Part shown: positions 25,344-33,754 of the stretch, in pieces | Position numbering within the stretch: the first letter of the stretch is position 1 | How the letters are laid out: each line of letters starts with the position of its first letter | NCBI GenBank assembly: GCA_046703825.1 | Contig: JBJKSO010000086.1 | Location: 1-64,000, forward strand | DNA: 64,000 nt | Reading direction: 5' to 3' | From: JBJKSO01 sp046703825 | GTDB taxonomy: Bacteria > Chloroflexota > Dormibacteria > Aeolococcales > Bog-877 | The notes under the pieces: model-generated | What the model was told of the DNA's origin: nothing | The model's input: only the letters and a program-made list of their open reading frames with translations | Databases searched by the model: none | Translations under genes and position numbers: made by a program

Positions 25344-26741
25344 CTACCTCCGCGGCGGCGTCTCCGCGCGCCACCGCTGGCCAGCAGCTTGGAGGACGTC
25401 CCAGGGGCTGCCAAGCGGTGGCGTGTAGGAGAGATCGAGGTCGCTCAGCTGGTCTACGCCGAGGCCGGCGTAGATGGCCGTGGCCGCGGTGTCGATGCGC
25501 TTGTGGACGGCGCTCTGAATGGTCCCGACCATCTGGACACCAAGGAGTCGGCCGGTGGCGAGATCTCCGGTGGTGTGGACGTGCACGGTGGTGGCGCCCG
25601 GGTAGTACGCCTTGTGGTCGTCGGCAACCGAGGCGATCGTGCGGGGATCGAATCCGGCAGGAACGGCTTCGTGGTCGCGGATGCCGGTTCGGGCGGCGAC
25701 GAGGTCGAAGATCCTCACCACCTGGGTGCCAAGGCTGCCTTCGAACCGGCGGTGCCCACCGAGGGCGTTTTCGCCGGCGACCCGACCCTGCTTGTGGGCG
25801 GTGGTACCGAGCGGGAGGTAGGTCTCGCCGAGCAGCACGTGGTGGGTGAGGGCGCAGTCGCCGGCCGCGTAGACGTCGGGCAGACCCGTGGCCATGTGCC
25901 GATCGACCCGAATGGCCCCCTTCGGGGTGAGCGACAGCCCAGCTGATCGAGCGAGGGCCGTGTCGGGGGTGACGCCGGTGACGACGAGGACCATGTCGGC
26001 GTGCAGGTCGACTCGCGCGTCGGCCTCGTCGTCGGGGCCGAGACCAACCGCGTGGACGGTGAGGTGGGCGCGGTCGGCGTCGACAGCGGTGACGGTGGTG
26101 GCCGCCCGCACCTCGACGCCGTGGGTGGAGAGCTCGCCAGCGACGAGCTCGCCGAGGGCGCCGTCCACGGTGGGCAGCACCTGGGGGAGCGCTTCGACCA
26201 AGGTGACGGCAATGCCGCGGGTGCGCAGCGCTTCGGACATCTCCAGGCCGATGTAGCCGGCGCCGACGATGACAACGCGTTCCGGCCGGCGGCCGGCAAG
26301 GCTGGACATGACCCGGTGGGTGTCGCCCATGGTGTGGAGCAGGTGGACGCCGTCGTCCGGCCCGAGGCGGTCGAGCCCGGCGATGGGAGGCCGGAGCGGC
26401 ACGGCACCGGTGGCGACGACGAGGCGGTCGTAACCGATGGTCTGCTCGTGGGCGGCGTCGGCGGTGGCCGTCACCTCGTGGGCGGCGACGTCGATGTGGC
26501 GGGCACGGGTGTCGGTCAGGAGGCGGATCCCGAGCGCTTCGAGGTCGGCCCTGCCGCGATGGGCGAGGTCGTGCCAGTCGCCGACCTCGCCGGAGAGGTA
26601 GTAGGGGATGCCGCAGATGCTGAAGTTGGGATAAGCATCCGCGAGCATGACGGTGACCTCGACGTTAGGATCGAGCTCGCGGGCGCGGAGCGCTGCCGAG
26701 ATCCCCCCGTCGCTTCCTCCGAGGCAGAGCAGTCGGGTCAT
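25344..26741 (-). CDS. CoA-disulfide-reductase-like FAD/NAD(P) oxidoreductase
   Basis: 465 residues. N-terminal FAD site (LCLGGSDGGISAALRARE), then the single-cysteine active-site motif NFSICGIPYYLSGEV (about residue 44) typical of CoA-disulfide reductase, NADH oxidase and related flavoproteins, a second Rossmann motif (VIVGAGYIGLEMSEALR) and a dimerisation domain. Likely reduces a disulfide, persulfide or O2 using NAD(P)H. ATG at 26741 is preferred over a GTG 9 nt upstream. It lies just downstream of acr3 on the same strand, so it may be part of an arsenic/thiol stress unit; that link is inference. Confidence 0.85.
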   Translation of the reverse strand: MTRLLCLGGSDGGISAALRARELDPNVEVTVMLADAYPNFSICGIPYYLSGEVGDWHDLAHRGRADLEALGIRLLTDTRARHIDVAAHEVTATADAAHEQTIGYDRLVVATGAVPLRPPIAGLDRLGPDDGVHLLHTMGDTHRVMSSLAGRRPERVVIVGAGYIGLEMSEALRTRGIAVTLVEALPQVLPTVDGALGELVAGELSTHGVEVRAATTVTAVDADRAHLTVHAVGLGPDDEADARVDLHADMVLVVTGVTPDTALARSAGLSLTPKGAIRVDRHMATGLPDVYAAGDCALTHHVLLGETYLPLGTTAHKQGRVAGENALGGHRRFEGSLGTQVVRIFDLVAARTGIRDHEAVPAGFDPRTIASVADDHKAYYPGATTVHVHTTGDLATGRLLGVQMVGTIQSAVHKRIDTAATAIYAGLGVDQLSDLDLSYTPPLGSPWDVLQAAGQRWRAETPPRR

Positions 26742-26865
26742 GCCCACCACCGCTCGGCTCGCGTCCGACTCCTCGCCGGCGCAGGGCCGGCCCGCCAGCC
26801 GCAGTCCAGGCGGCTCGCGACCGTAGGCGTCGCCGGGCGGATGTCCAGGTCGCAGTCACGACCGT

Positions 26866-27975
26866 TCAAGAGCCGATCTCCACGCTTTTCGGAAACAGGC
26901 GCCGTCGTGCCCACAGCGAGACGTAGACGAGGCCGACGAGAACTGGGACCTCGATGAGGGGACCGACCACCCCGGCTAGCGCCTGGCCGGAGGTGACCCC
27001 GAAGACGCCGATGCACACGGCGATGGCGAGCTCGAAGTTGTTGCCGGCGGCCGTGAACGCCAAGGTGGCGGTCCGCTTGTAGGGGAGGCGCATGGCCTTG
27101 CCCCAGGCGAAGGAACCGGTCCACATGATGGCGAAGTAGCAGAGCAAAGGCAGGGCGATGCGGGCTACCTCGAGCGGCTGCGCGGTGATGGTGTGACCTT
27201 GCAGGGCGAAGAGGATGACGATGGTGTACAGGAGGCCGACCAGCGCCAGCGGCCCGACCTTGGGAAGGAGCTTCTCCTCATACCATCGTCGGCCCTTGGC
27301 CCGTTCGGAGGCGGTGCGGGTGAGGTAGCCGGCGACTAGCGGGATGCCCAAGAAGATGGCGACCGTCTCGGCGATCTCTCCGATCGAGAAGTGGAGCCCG
27401 ACCGTGGACAGCCCGAGCCAGCCGGGGAGCACCCGCAGGTAGAAGTAACCGAGTAGGGCAAAGGCGACGATCTGGAACAGCGAGTTGAGGGCCACGAGCA
27501 CCGCCGCGGCTTCACGATCGCCGCATGACAGGTCGTTCCAGATGAGGACCATCGCGATGCAGCGGGCGAGTCCGACGATGATGAGCCCGGTGCGATAGGC
27601 GGGCTGGTCAGGCAGCAGGGCCCAGGCGAGGCCGAACATCACCGCCGGTCCGATGACCCAGTTGAGCACGAGCGAAGACACGAGCATGCGTCGGTCCCGC
27701 GTGACCGAGCCGAGCTCGCCGTAGCGAACCTTGGCGAGCACTGGGTACATCATCACCAGTAGCCCGACAAAGATCGGGAGCGACGTCCCCTGAGTGACCT
27801 GGATGGCGTCGAGGTGCCGGTTGAGGCTAGGGATCGCCCGTCCCAGCCCGATACCGAGGCCCATGGCCACCAGGATCCATACCGGCAGGAAGCGGTCGAG
27901 CAGCGACAGGCGCCGAACCACGGGCCCTTCGGTGTCCACCGCCGGAGCTGGCCGTGTGTCGACAAGCTGGCTCAC
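26866..27975 (-). CDS. acr3: arsenite efflux permease ACR3
   Basis: 369 residues with about ten membrane helices. ACR3 signature segment GLARCIAMVLIWNDLSCGD contains the conserved membrane cysteine needed for As(III) transport; the N-terminal LDRFLPVWILVAMGLGIGLG is also typical. It exports arsenite using the proton gradient. GTG at 27975 is chosen because it overlaps the upstream arsI-remnant stop (GTGA) and precedes the family N-terminus. Controlled with the remnant by the promoter and ArsR operator at 28255-28285. Confidence 0.93.
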   Translation of the reverse strand: MSQLVDTRPAPAVDTEGPVVRRLSLLDRFLPVWILVAMGLGIGLGRAIPSLNRHLDAIQVTQGTSLPIFVGLLVMMYPVLAKVRYGELGSVTRDRRMLVSSLVLNWVIGPAVMFGLAWALLPDQPAYRTGLIIVGLARCIAMVLIWNDLSCGDREAAAVLVALNSLFQIVAFALLGYFYLRVLPGWLGLSTVGLHFSIGEIAETVAIFLGIPLVAGYLTRTASERAKGRRWYEEKLLPKVGPLALVGLLYTIVILFALQGHTITAQPLEVARIALPLLCYFAIMWTGSFAWGKAMRLPYKRTATLAFTAAGNNFELAIAVCIGVFGVTSGQALAGVVGPLIEVPVLVGLVYVSLWARRRLFPKSVEIGS

Positions 27976-28220
27976 CGGCTTGGCTCGGCCAGTGGCACTC
28001 CACGGATCGACGGCTCCGGTGCCCCGGCGCACCGCGCGGGCTCGCCTGGTGCGGCTGCCCGAAGCTGGTGGGCGTTCGCGGCGGCTTCCCCTAGGGCGGT
28101 GTAGATCTCCCACGGCTCGCCGCCCCACCCCTTGCTCGGCTCTCCGCAGAAGAGCTTCGGGTAGAAGCGGACCGAGTGGTGAAGATCGGCGACATTCAAG
28201 GCGACCTGGACTCGGGACAC
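27972..28220 (-). pseudogene. ArsI/CadI-type VOC protein with large internal deletion
   Basis: 82-residue open frame. Residues 1-28 (VSRVQVALNVADLHHSVRFY...) match the N-terminus of the ArsI/CadI glyoxalase-bleomycin family, and the next residues (GWGGEPWEIYTALGEAAA) match its C-terminus; about 60-70 middle residues, including the central metal His and the Cys pair used by ArsI for arsenicals, are missing. The joined parts stay in frame. The hexamer CGGCTC occurs on both sides of the junction, consistent with a short-repeat deletion. GTG at 28220 has an AGGAG site. Its stop overlaps acr3, so translation may still be needed for coupling. Confidence 0.78.
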
Positions 28221-28254
28221 GGGCACTCTCCTGCCAGTAGATTTACGAACATCG

Positions 28255-28285
28255 ATCGTAGTCGTTACATTGACTGTTGTCAATG
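28255..28285. promoter_or_regulatory. shared ars promoter/operator
   Basis: Minus-strand promoter for the arsI remnant and acr3: TTGACA (28283-28278), exactly 17 nt, TACGAT (28260-28255). Plus-strand -10 candidate for arsR: TACATT (28266-28271). A perfect inverted repeat CATTGAC-TGTT-GTCAATG (28268-28285) covers the minus -35 and overlaps the plus -10, just before the arsR ribosome site. It is very likely the ArsR operator, shutting both directions until metalloid binds. Confidence 0.8.
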
Positions 28286-28303
28286 AGTGTGGAGGAGCCG
28301 CAG

Positions 28304-28666
28304 ATGTCCGCTCGATCCACGAGTCTCACCGAGATCTCGAGCGCCAAAGTGACCGACGAGGCGCCCTGCAGCGCCTCGGTGCTTGAAGCTCCGCTCGGCG
28401 AGGCCGAAGCGGCCGACCTCGCCCGGGTGCTCGGGGCGCTTGCCGACCCGGTGCGTCTGCGGCTTCTGTCGCTCGTCGCCGCCCGAGGCGAGGTGTGCTC
28501 CTGCGATCTCGAGGTGCCGCTCGCAAAGAGCCAGCCGACCATCTCGCACCACACCAAGGTTCTCGCCGAAGCCGGGCTGGTCGTGGGTGAACACCGGGGG
28601 CGCTGGACTTGGTGGCACATCGTCCCCGACCGCCTGGCGGCCACCCGCCGCGCGCTCGGGGGTTGA
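28304..28666 (+). CDS. arsR: ArsR-family metalloid-responsive repressor
   Basis: 120 residues. Winged helix-turn-helix with LADPVRLRLLSLVAARGEVC (about 47-65) and recognition helix SQPTISHHTKVLAEAGLV. The alpha-3 metal motif is CSCDL (C65, C67), like the ELCVCDL of As(III)/Sb(III) sensors; C22 might be a third ligand. ATG at 28304 follows GGAGGAG (28291-28297); upstream in-frame ATG 28283 lies inside the operator. Divergent from the arsI remnant and acr3. Confidence 0.92.
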   Translation: MSARSTSLTEISSAKVTDEAPCSASVLEAPLGEAEAADLARVLGALADPVRLRLLSLVAARGEVCSCDLEVPLAKSQPTISHHTKVLAEAGLVVGEHRGRWTWWHIVPDRLAATRRALGG

Positions 28667-28767
28667 CCGGACGGGGTCACCGCCCCAGCAGGCCTGGACG
28701 GCGAATGCTTGACGGGCCGCGGCCTGGCGCCTGTCCGCGCGTCTTCCACCTCGCCTGACCGAGCCGC

Positions 28768-29159
28768 TCACGCGTAGCGGCGCCGAGCCTCTTGTTCGAG
28801 TGGGCAGCGTCCGTCCGTCCGGCCACAGGCGTTCAGGTCGCAGAGCCGGCAGGTCCATCGGGTAGCTCCCGGCTCCCGCATCATGCCAACCAGCAGTCGT
28901 CCGGCAAGGGCCCCGAAGGTTTGTCGCTCGTCATCGTCCGCACGTAGCCGTACCGCTCGAGGCGATCGACAAGTCGGACCGTTCCCGACTTGCCGAGGCC
29001 GAGCACCGTCGCCGCGCCGTCCATGGAAGGAGCGTCAAGGAATTGCCGGACGGCGCCGAGTAATGCCGAGGTGCTCTCGGGCCGGCCAAATGCCTCTCCC
29101 AGCCTGTCGGTGATCGCGGTAGCGAGCGCGCCAAGAAGGTGTGAGGGCTGGCTGGTGGG
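28768..29159 (-). pseudogene. decayed MarR-family regulator
   Basis: Read on the minus strand, an open segment without a start codon encodes a winged-helix core (AVRQFLDAPSMDGAATVLGL then GKSGTVRLVDRLERYGYV) and stops at 28881. Past it, another segment encodes WTCRLCDLNACGRTDGRCP and ends at 28768; this Cys-rich tail resembles the C-terminus of some actinobacterial MarR-like regulators (recalled, not searched). The wing and dimer helices between them are missing, and the 5' end is replaced by the stop of the DUF3224 gene. The reading is a regulator with lost start and internal deletion. Confidence 0.6.
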
Positions 29160-29567
29160 CTACCGGCCACCTGGGATCGCTAGGTCGAAGTTGTAGGTGC
29201 CGGAGCTTCCGCGGCCGGCGGCAGCAGATCCCGATCCCGTGATCCCGCCCAGCTCGCCGGTGCCGGAGCCGTCGATTACCTCGAAGTCTGTACGCGCTTC
29301 AGCCCCGTCATACCTACCGTAGGCACGCAGCACGAAGCTCCCGGTGTTACCTCCGACCTGGCCGAGCACCCGGTGATGGCCGACGAACTCGGCAGTACCA
29401 TCCGATCGGTACGTCATCACCATGTCGGCAACGGTTTCTGCCTCGATGCCGCCGGTGAAGCGCTGGCCGATCCGAGCGGTGGTCACCTTCACGGTGCCCT
29501 CCAGCCCTTCAACTGGCTGCTCGTCCCACGAGCTCACCTCGAAGTCGCCCTGGACGTGTTCGGTCAT
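29160..29567 (-). CDS. DUF3224 domain protein
   Basis: 135 residues. Matches the DUF3224 pattern: FEVSSWDEQP at the N-terminus, VTTARIGQRFTGGIEAE, MTYRSDGTAEFVGHHRVLG and GSGTGELGGITGSG. The fold is an allene-oxide-cyclase-like barrel; no enzymatic role is established to my knowledge. ATG at 29567 with a GAGAGAGA upstream stretch. It lies immediately upstream of the decayed MarR gene on the same strand, and DUF3224 genes often sit beside regulators, so they may once have formed a pair. Confidence 0.85.
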   Translation of the reverse strand: MTEHVQGDFEVSSWDEQPVEGLEGTVKVTTARIGQRFTGGIEAETVADMVMTYRSDGTAEFVGHHRVLGQVGGNTGSFVLRAYGRYDGAEARTDFEVIDGSGTGELGGITGSGSAAAGRGSSGTYNFDLAIPGGR

Positions 29568-29666
29568 CGATCTCTCTCTCGCATAGAAATGAATGGCGCA
29601 TACATCGCACGAGATTAAACAAGCGCAGGCAAGGGACCAAGGTGCTATGGCGACTCCGCCGAGCCG

Positions 29667-30773
29667 CTACGGCTCCTTACCCAGGACCACGGTGACCTGA
29701 AAAGAACGCCCGGAGCGGTCGATCTCAAGCGTCACCTTGGACCCGGGCCGGTGCCGCAGGCTCAACTCCACCAGCTGGTCCGGGCTGGATGCCGTGACTC
29801 CATCGATCTTTGTTAACAGGTCGCCGCTACGGATTCCGGCAGCGGCGGCTGGGCCGCCGGCGGCGACAGACGTGACATAGAGGCCGCCGATTGGCTGGCC
29901 GGTCTCAGAGGTGAGCGGCTCTGCTTCGAGCCCGAGGTAGGCGTGGGTCGCCTTACCACTCGTGATGAGGTCGTTGGCTATCGTCTTGGCCTCGTCGACC
30001 GGGATCGCAAAGCCCAGCCCGATATCGCCGCCGTTGGTCGGCTCACCGTTGGCGCTGGGGATGGTCGCCCCGGCCGAAGGGATGCCGACTAGCTGGCCAG
30101 CGCAGTTCACGAGCGCCCCGCCGCTGTTGCCCGGATTGATGGCCGCGTCCGTCTGGATGGCGTCGATCAGCAGAGCGTTGGTCGAACCTTCGCCGGGGAC
30201 GGCGATGGTACGGTCGAGCGCGCTCACGATTCCGGCGGTCACCGTGCTTGACAACCCGAGCGGTGCGCCCAGGACCACGACGGGCTGCCCTACGCGCAAG
30301 CGGGCCGAGTCGCCCATCGGTATCGCCTTCAGCGGTCGTTTGGTGGTGACCTTCACCACCGCAAGATCGCTGAGGGGGTCGCGTCCGACAACATGAGCCG
30401 GGACGCTTGTCCCATCATCGAACAGGACCGAGACCGAGGCACCGGTGGCGACGGCGGCCACGACGTGGTTGTTGGTCAGGATCTCGCCGTTGGAGCGGAT
30501 GACCTCGCCGGATCCGGTTGACAACGAACTCTGACTTCGGACTGAGATGGTCACCACCGATCGCAGGTCCTTGGCCGCCACCGACTCCACAGGGCACGCC
30601 GCTTGCGCGCTGCCGGAAACCGCCGGGGTTGCCGGCGCCGGTGCCGGCGGTGCGGTCGAGCGGGCGACGAACCCCCCCAGCGCTCCGGCGCCCAGCGCGA
30701 CGACTACCAGGCCGCCGCCAAACCAGAACATCCGTGCTGTGGCGGATTTCGCACCGGACCGTTTTGGGTCCAT
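29667..30773 (-). CDS. HtrA-like trypsin-type serine protease with PDZ domain
   Basis: 368 residues: short cytoplasmic N-terminus, one membrane anchor (MFWFGGGLVVVALGAGALGG, about 15-34), protease domain with catalytic triad H103 (NNHVV), D136 (SDLAVV) and S217 (GNSGGA), and one C-terminal PDZ domain (about 270-365; GGPAAAAGIRSGDLLTKIDG). Extracytoplasmic protein quality control is the likely role. ATG at 30773; TATCGT lies 10 nt upstream on the minus strand, suggesting a very short leader. Divergent from ftsH. Confidence 0.93.
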   Translation of the reverse strand: MDPKRSGAKSATARMFWFGGGLVVVALGAGALGGFVARSTAPPAPAPATPAVSGSAQAACPVESVAAKDLRSVVTISVRSQSSLSTGSGEVIRSNGEILTNNHVVAAVATGASVSVLFDDGTSVPAHVVGRDPLSDLAVVKVTTKRPLKAIPMGDSARLRVGQPVVVLGAPLGLSSTVTAGIVSALDRTIAVPGEGSTNALLIDAIQTDAAINPGNSGGALVNCAGQLVGIPSAGATIPSANGEPTNGGDIGLGFAIPVDEAKTIANDLITSGKATHAYLGLEAEPLTSETGQPIGGLYVTSVAAGGPAAAAGIRSGDLLTKIDGVTASSPDQLVELSLRHRPGSKVTLEIDRSGRSFQVTVVLGKEP

Positions 30774-30956
30774 CGACCTAGGCACGATAGCGCGGAACTG
30801 GTGCCAGTGCGCGACTTTGCCTGATTCGATTCCAATGTTCCGAGCCGCCGCCACGCGGGTGGCAGGGTGCCAGACGGCCGTCGGGCTGTCGAGGCGGGCC
30901 GGCAGGCCGTGACGCCCGCGCGAGGTGCCGCCGAAGGGGGCAGCTGAGTTTGCGGA

Positions 30957-30962
30957 TACAAT
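30957..30962 (+). promoter_or_regulatory. -10 of a leaderless ftsH promoter
   Basis: TACAAT, 7 nt before the ftsH ATG at 30970, with no Shine-Dalgarno between; transcription would start at the A of ATG. No good -35 seen. Confidence 0.55.
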
Positions 30963-30969
30963 CACCAGT

Positions 30970-32856
30970 ATGCGCAACCAGCGGCGCGCGATCGCGTACC
31001 TCGCAGTCTTCGCCGCGATCTTGGCGATCGCCATACTGGCGTGGCATGTCGCGCCCACCCAGAACGTCCCGAGCGCCAGCGCCGGCAAGCTGCAGCAGGC
31101 TCTGCAGAACTACCAGCTCAAGGCTGAAGGCAAGCCGGTCCCGGCGGGCCAGCCGATCATTAGCGACACCCACACCGCCCAGGTCCTCAACGCCGGCCAG
31201 TCCGTGGACTGGTGGACCACCACGGGCAAGGAATATCAGTCGGTGGTCGAGGCCAGTGACCCGGAAACCCTCTTCAGCCGCTACAACTACACGAACTACA
31301 GCGTTCAGCAGTCGAGCTCAGACAACGTGTTCCTGACCCTGATCCTGCCCAACCTGATCATCGTCTTGGTGATCCTGGGCTTCCTTTGGTTCATGCTGCG
31401 CCAAAGCCAGAGCGGCAACAACCAGGCCCTCTCCTTCGGCCGCAGCCGCGCCCGGCTGGTGGCCGGCGACAAGCCCCAGGTGACCTTCGCCGACGTGGCC
31501 GGGGTGGACGAGGCCAAGCAGGAGCTGACCGAGATCGTCGAGTTCCTGAAGTACCCCGAGCGGTTCACCTCGCTGGGGGCCCGCATCCCCAAGGGCGTCC
31601 TGATGGTGGGGCCGCCCGGCGCTGGCAAGACCCTGCTCAGCAAGGCGGTCGCCGGGGAGGCGGGGGTGCCCTTCTTCAGCATCTCGGGCTCGGAGTTTGT
31701 GGAGATGTTCGTGGGCGTCGGCGCCAGCCGGGTGCGCGACCTCTTCGACCAGGCCAAGAAGAACAGCCCCTGCATCGTGTTCGTGGACGAGATCGACGCG
31801 GTCGGCCGCCAGCGCGGCGCCGGTCTGGGTGGCGGTCATGACGAGCGGGAGCAGACCCTCAACCAGCTCTTGGTCGAGATGGACGGATTCGAGACCAACA
31901 CCCACGTGATCGTGATCGCCGCCACCAACCGGCCCGACGTGCTGGATCCCGCCCTGCTCCGTCCCGGCCGCTTCGACCGCCACGTCACCCTGGACCGCCC
32001 GGACATCCGCGGCCGCGAGGCCATCCTCAAGGTGCACGCGCGCAACAAGCCGCTGGACACGGCGGTGGACGTCGCGGTGTTGGCTCGGCAGACGGTCGGT
32101 TTCAGTGGCGCCGATCTGGCCAACCTGATCAACGAGGCGGCTATTTTGGCCGCCCGCCAGAACAAGAAGATGATCGCGATGCCCGAACTGGAGGAGGCGA
32201 TCGCCCGGGTGATCGCCGGGCCGGAGCGCAAGTCCCGCCGCATCTCCGATGAGGAGAAGCTGGTCATCGCCTACCACGAGATGGGCCATGCCCTGGTGAT
32301 GCGCAGCCTGCCCCACTGCGATCCGCCCTACAAGATCAGCATCGTCAGCCGCGGCATGGCCCTGGGCTGGACGATGCAGCTGCCGGAGCACGACAAGGTG
32401 CTGGTGAGCAAGGCCGAGCTGACCGACCAGCTCTCGGGAATGCTGGGCGGCCGGGTGGCGGAGGAGATCCTGTTGGGCGACGGCAACATCACCACCGGGG
32501 CTTCGGACGACATCGGCAAGGCCACCAAGCTGGCGCGCCGGATGGTCACCGAGTGGGGGATGAGTGAGCGCCTCGGCCCGCTCGCTTTCGGGACCAAGGA
32601 GGAGTTGGTCTTCCTGGGCCGCGATCTCGGCGAGCAGCGCAACTACTCCGAGGAGGTGGCGGGCGAGATCGACCAGGAGGTGCACTCTTTGGTCGACAAC
32701 GCCTACCTGACTGCCAAGAAGGTGCTCACCCTGCGCCGCCAGACGCTGCAGGCGCTCGCCGACCATCTGGTCCAGGTGGAGTCGATGGACCGCCACGAGA
32801 TGGACCAGCTGATCGAGCAGGCGGAAGAGGAGCCTCCCGCCGCGGCCAACATGTGA
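30970..32856 (+). CDS. ftsH: ATP-dependent zinc metalloprotease FtsH
   Basis: 628 residues. Two membrane helices (about 8-28 and 117-138) flank a periplasmic domain; then AAA+ with Walker A GPPGAGKT (about 214), Walker B IVFVDEID, arginine finger region RPGRFDRHV, and the peptidase zinc motif HEMGH (H436, with Met in place of the common Ala). Degrades membrane and regulatory proteins. ATG at 30970 is the conserved start and lies 7 nt after a -10 hexamer, so the message is probably leaderless. Confidence 0.97.
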   Translation: MRNQRRAIAYLAVFAAILAIAILAWHVAPTQNVPSASAGKLQQALQNYQLKAEGKPVPAGQPIISDTHTAQVLNAGQSVDWWTTTGKEYQSVVEASDPETLFSRYNYTNYSVQQSSSDNVFLTLILPNLIIVLVILGFLWFMLRQSQSGNNQALSFGRSRARLVAGDKPQVTFADVAGVDEAKQELTEIVEFLKYPERFTSLGARIPKGVLMVGPPGAGKTLLSKAVAGEAGVPFFSISGSEFVEMFVGVGASRVRDLFDQAKKNSPCIVFVDEIDAVGRQRGAGLGGGHDEREQTLNQLLVEMDGFETNTHVIVIAATNRPDVLDPALLRPGRFDRHVTLDRPDIRGREAILKVHARNKPLDTAVDVAVLARQTVGFSGADLANLINEAAILAARQNKKMIAMPELEEAIARVIAGPERKSRRISDEEKLVIAYHEMGHALVMRSLPHCDPPYKISIVSRGMALGWTMQLPEHDKVLVSKAELTDQLSGMLGGRVAEEILLGDGNITTGASDDIGKATKLARRMVTEWGMSERLGPLAFGTKEELVFLGRDLGEQRNYSEEVAGEIDQEVHSLVDNAYLTAKKVLTLRRQTLQALADHLVQVESMDRHEMDQLIEQAEEEPPAAANM

Positions 32857-32859
32857 CCC

Positions 32860-32877
32860 GGGCGGCGCTAGCCGCCC
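32860..32877 (+). terminator. GC hairpin after ftsH
   Basis: GGGCGGC-GCTA-GCCGCCC, perfect 7-bp stem with 4-nt loop, 3 nt after the ftsH stop. No T-run follows. Possible terminator or attenuator before the pantothenate genes. Confidence 0.45.
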
Positions 32878-32941
32878 CGCCATGACTTACCATGGCCACC
32901 GGCTCCCATCGCCTGGAGGCCAGTCCGCTTGGATCCCAGAG

Positions 32942-33754
32942 GTGACCGAGACGGAATCAGGTTTGGGCATCGTCGGCGCCGGCCGCGCCGGCAGCGCTCT
33001 GGCGGTACGCGCGGCTGAGCACGGGCTCCACGTAGCGGTTGCGTCCCGCCGCATCGAGGACGCCAAGCGGTTGGCCGAGCGCTGCTCCGGGGTCGCCCGC
33101 GAGGACCCGCTGCTGGTGCTCAGCAGCAGCCCGGTTACCCTGCTCGCCCTGCCCGAGCGAGCGCTGGAACAGGTCGCCGCTCAGATCTCGCGGGCCGGAG
33201 CGGCCAGCCTTGCCGGGCGGGTCGTGGCCCACTGCGCGGGAGCGCTCGGCCCTTCGGTGCTGGCACCGCTCGCCGACGCCGGGGCCAGCGTCGGCGTCTT
33301 CCACCCGCTGGCTCCAATCCCGGACGGTGACGCCTCGTCGCTCGACGGTGCTTTCGTCGCCCTCGACGGTGACGATGAGGCGGTGGGCCGGATGTCGGAG
33401 CTGGCGACCGCCATCGGTTGCCGCTGGTTCCGGCTGGCGGGGCAGGACCGGGTGCTCTACCATGCGGCCGCCGTACTGGCGGGCGTCTTCCCGGTGATGC
33501 TCGAGGGGGCGGCCGAGCAACTGGCGACGTCCATCGGTCTGGGCTCGGAGGCCAGGTTGGGGCTGAGGCGCCTTCTTCGGCTCTCGGCCGCCAACGTCAG
33601 TCGGTTGGGGCCCACGGCCGGAACCAGCGGGCCTTCACGACGAGGTGATGACGCGACCTTCCGGCTGCACCTGGACCGGCTAAACGAGGTGAACCCGCGG
33701 CTGGCGGGTGCCTATCGAGGCGTCTTGGATCTGATGGCAGGAGGGTCCCCGTGA
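32942..33754 (+). CDS. Rossmann/DUF2520 domain protein
   Basis: About 270 residues. N-terminal NAD(P)-binding domain (LGIVGAGRAGSALAVRAAEHG), then the segment VVAHCAGALGPSVLAPL and GVFHPLAPIPD, and a C-terminal helical DUF2520 domain with YHAAAVLAGVFPVML. Family members often sit beside panB/panC, and this stop overlaps panB (GTGA), so a role linked to pantoate metabolism is plausible though unproven. GTG at 32942 puts the Rossmann strand near the N-terminus; an ATG at 32882 would add 20 residues but lacks a ribosome site. Confidence 0.8.
   Translation: MTETESGLGIVGAGRAGSALAVRAAEHGLHVAVASRRIEDAKRLAERCSGVAREDPLLVLSSSPVTLLALPERALEQVAAQISRAGAASLAGRVVAHCAGALGPSVLAPLADAGASVGVFHPLAPIPDGDASSLDGAFVALDGDDEAVGRMSELATAIGCRWFRLAGQDRVLYHAAAVLAGVFPVMLEGAAEQLATSIGLGSEARLGLRRLLRLSAANVSRLGPTAGTSGPSRRGDDATFRLHLDRLNEVNPRLAGAYRGVLDLMAGGSP

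Noticed and set aside
26001..26957. 318-codon plus-strand open frame across the flavoprotein gene
   Set aside because: Gly/Asp/Val-rich shadow translation antisense to a protein with clear FAD and active-site motifs.
24902..29666. Integrated element with duplicated tRNA end (attL/attR)
   Set aside because: No repeated tRNA 3' segment, integrase or recombinase could be seen by eye.
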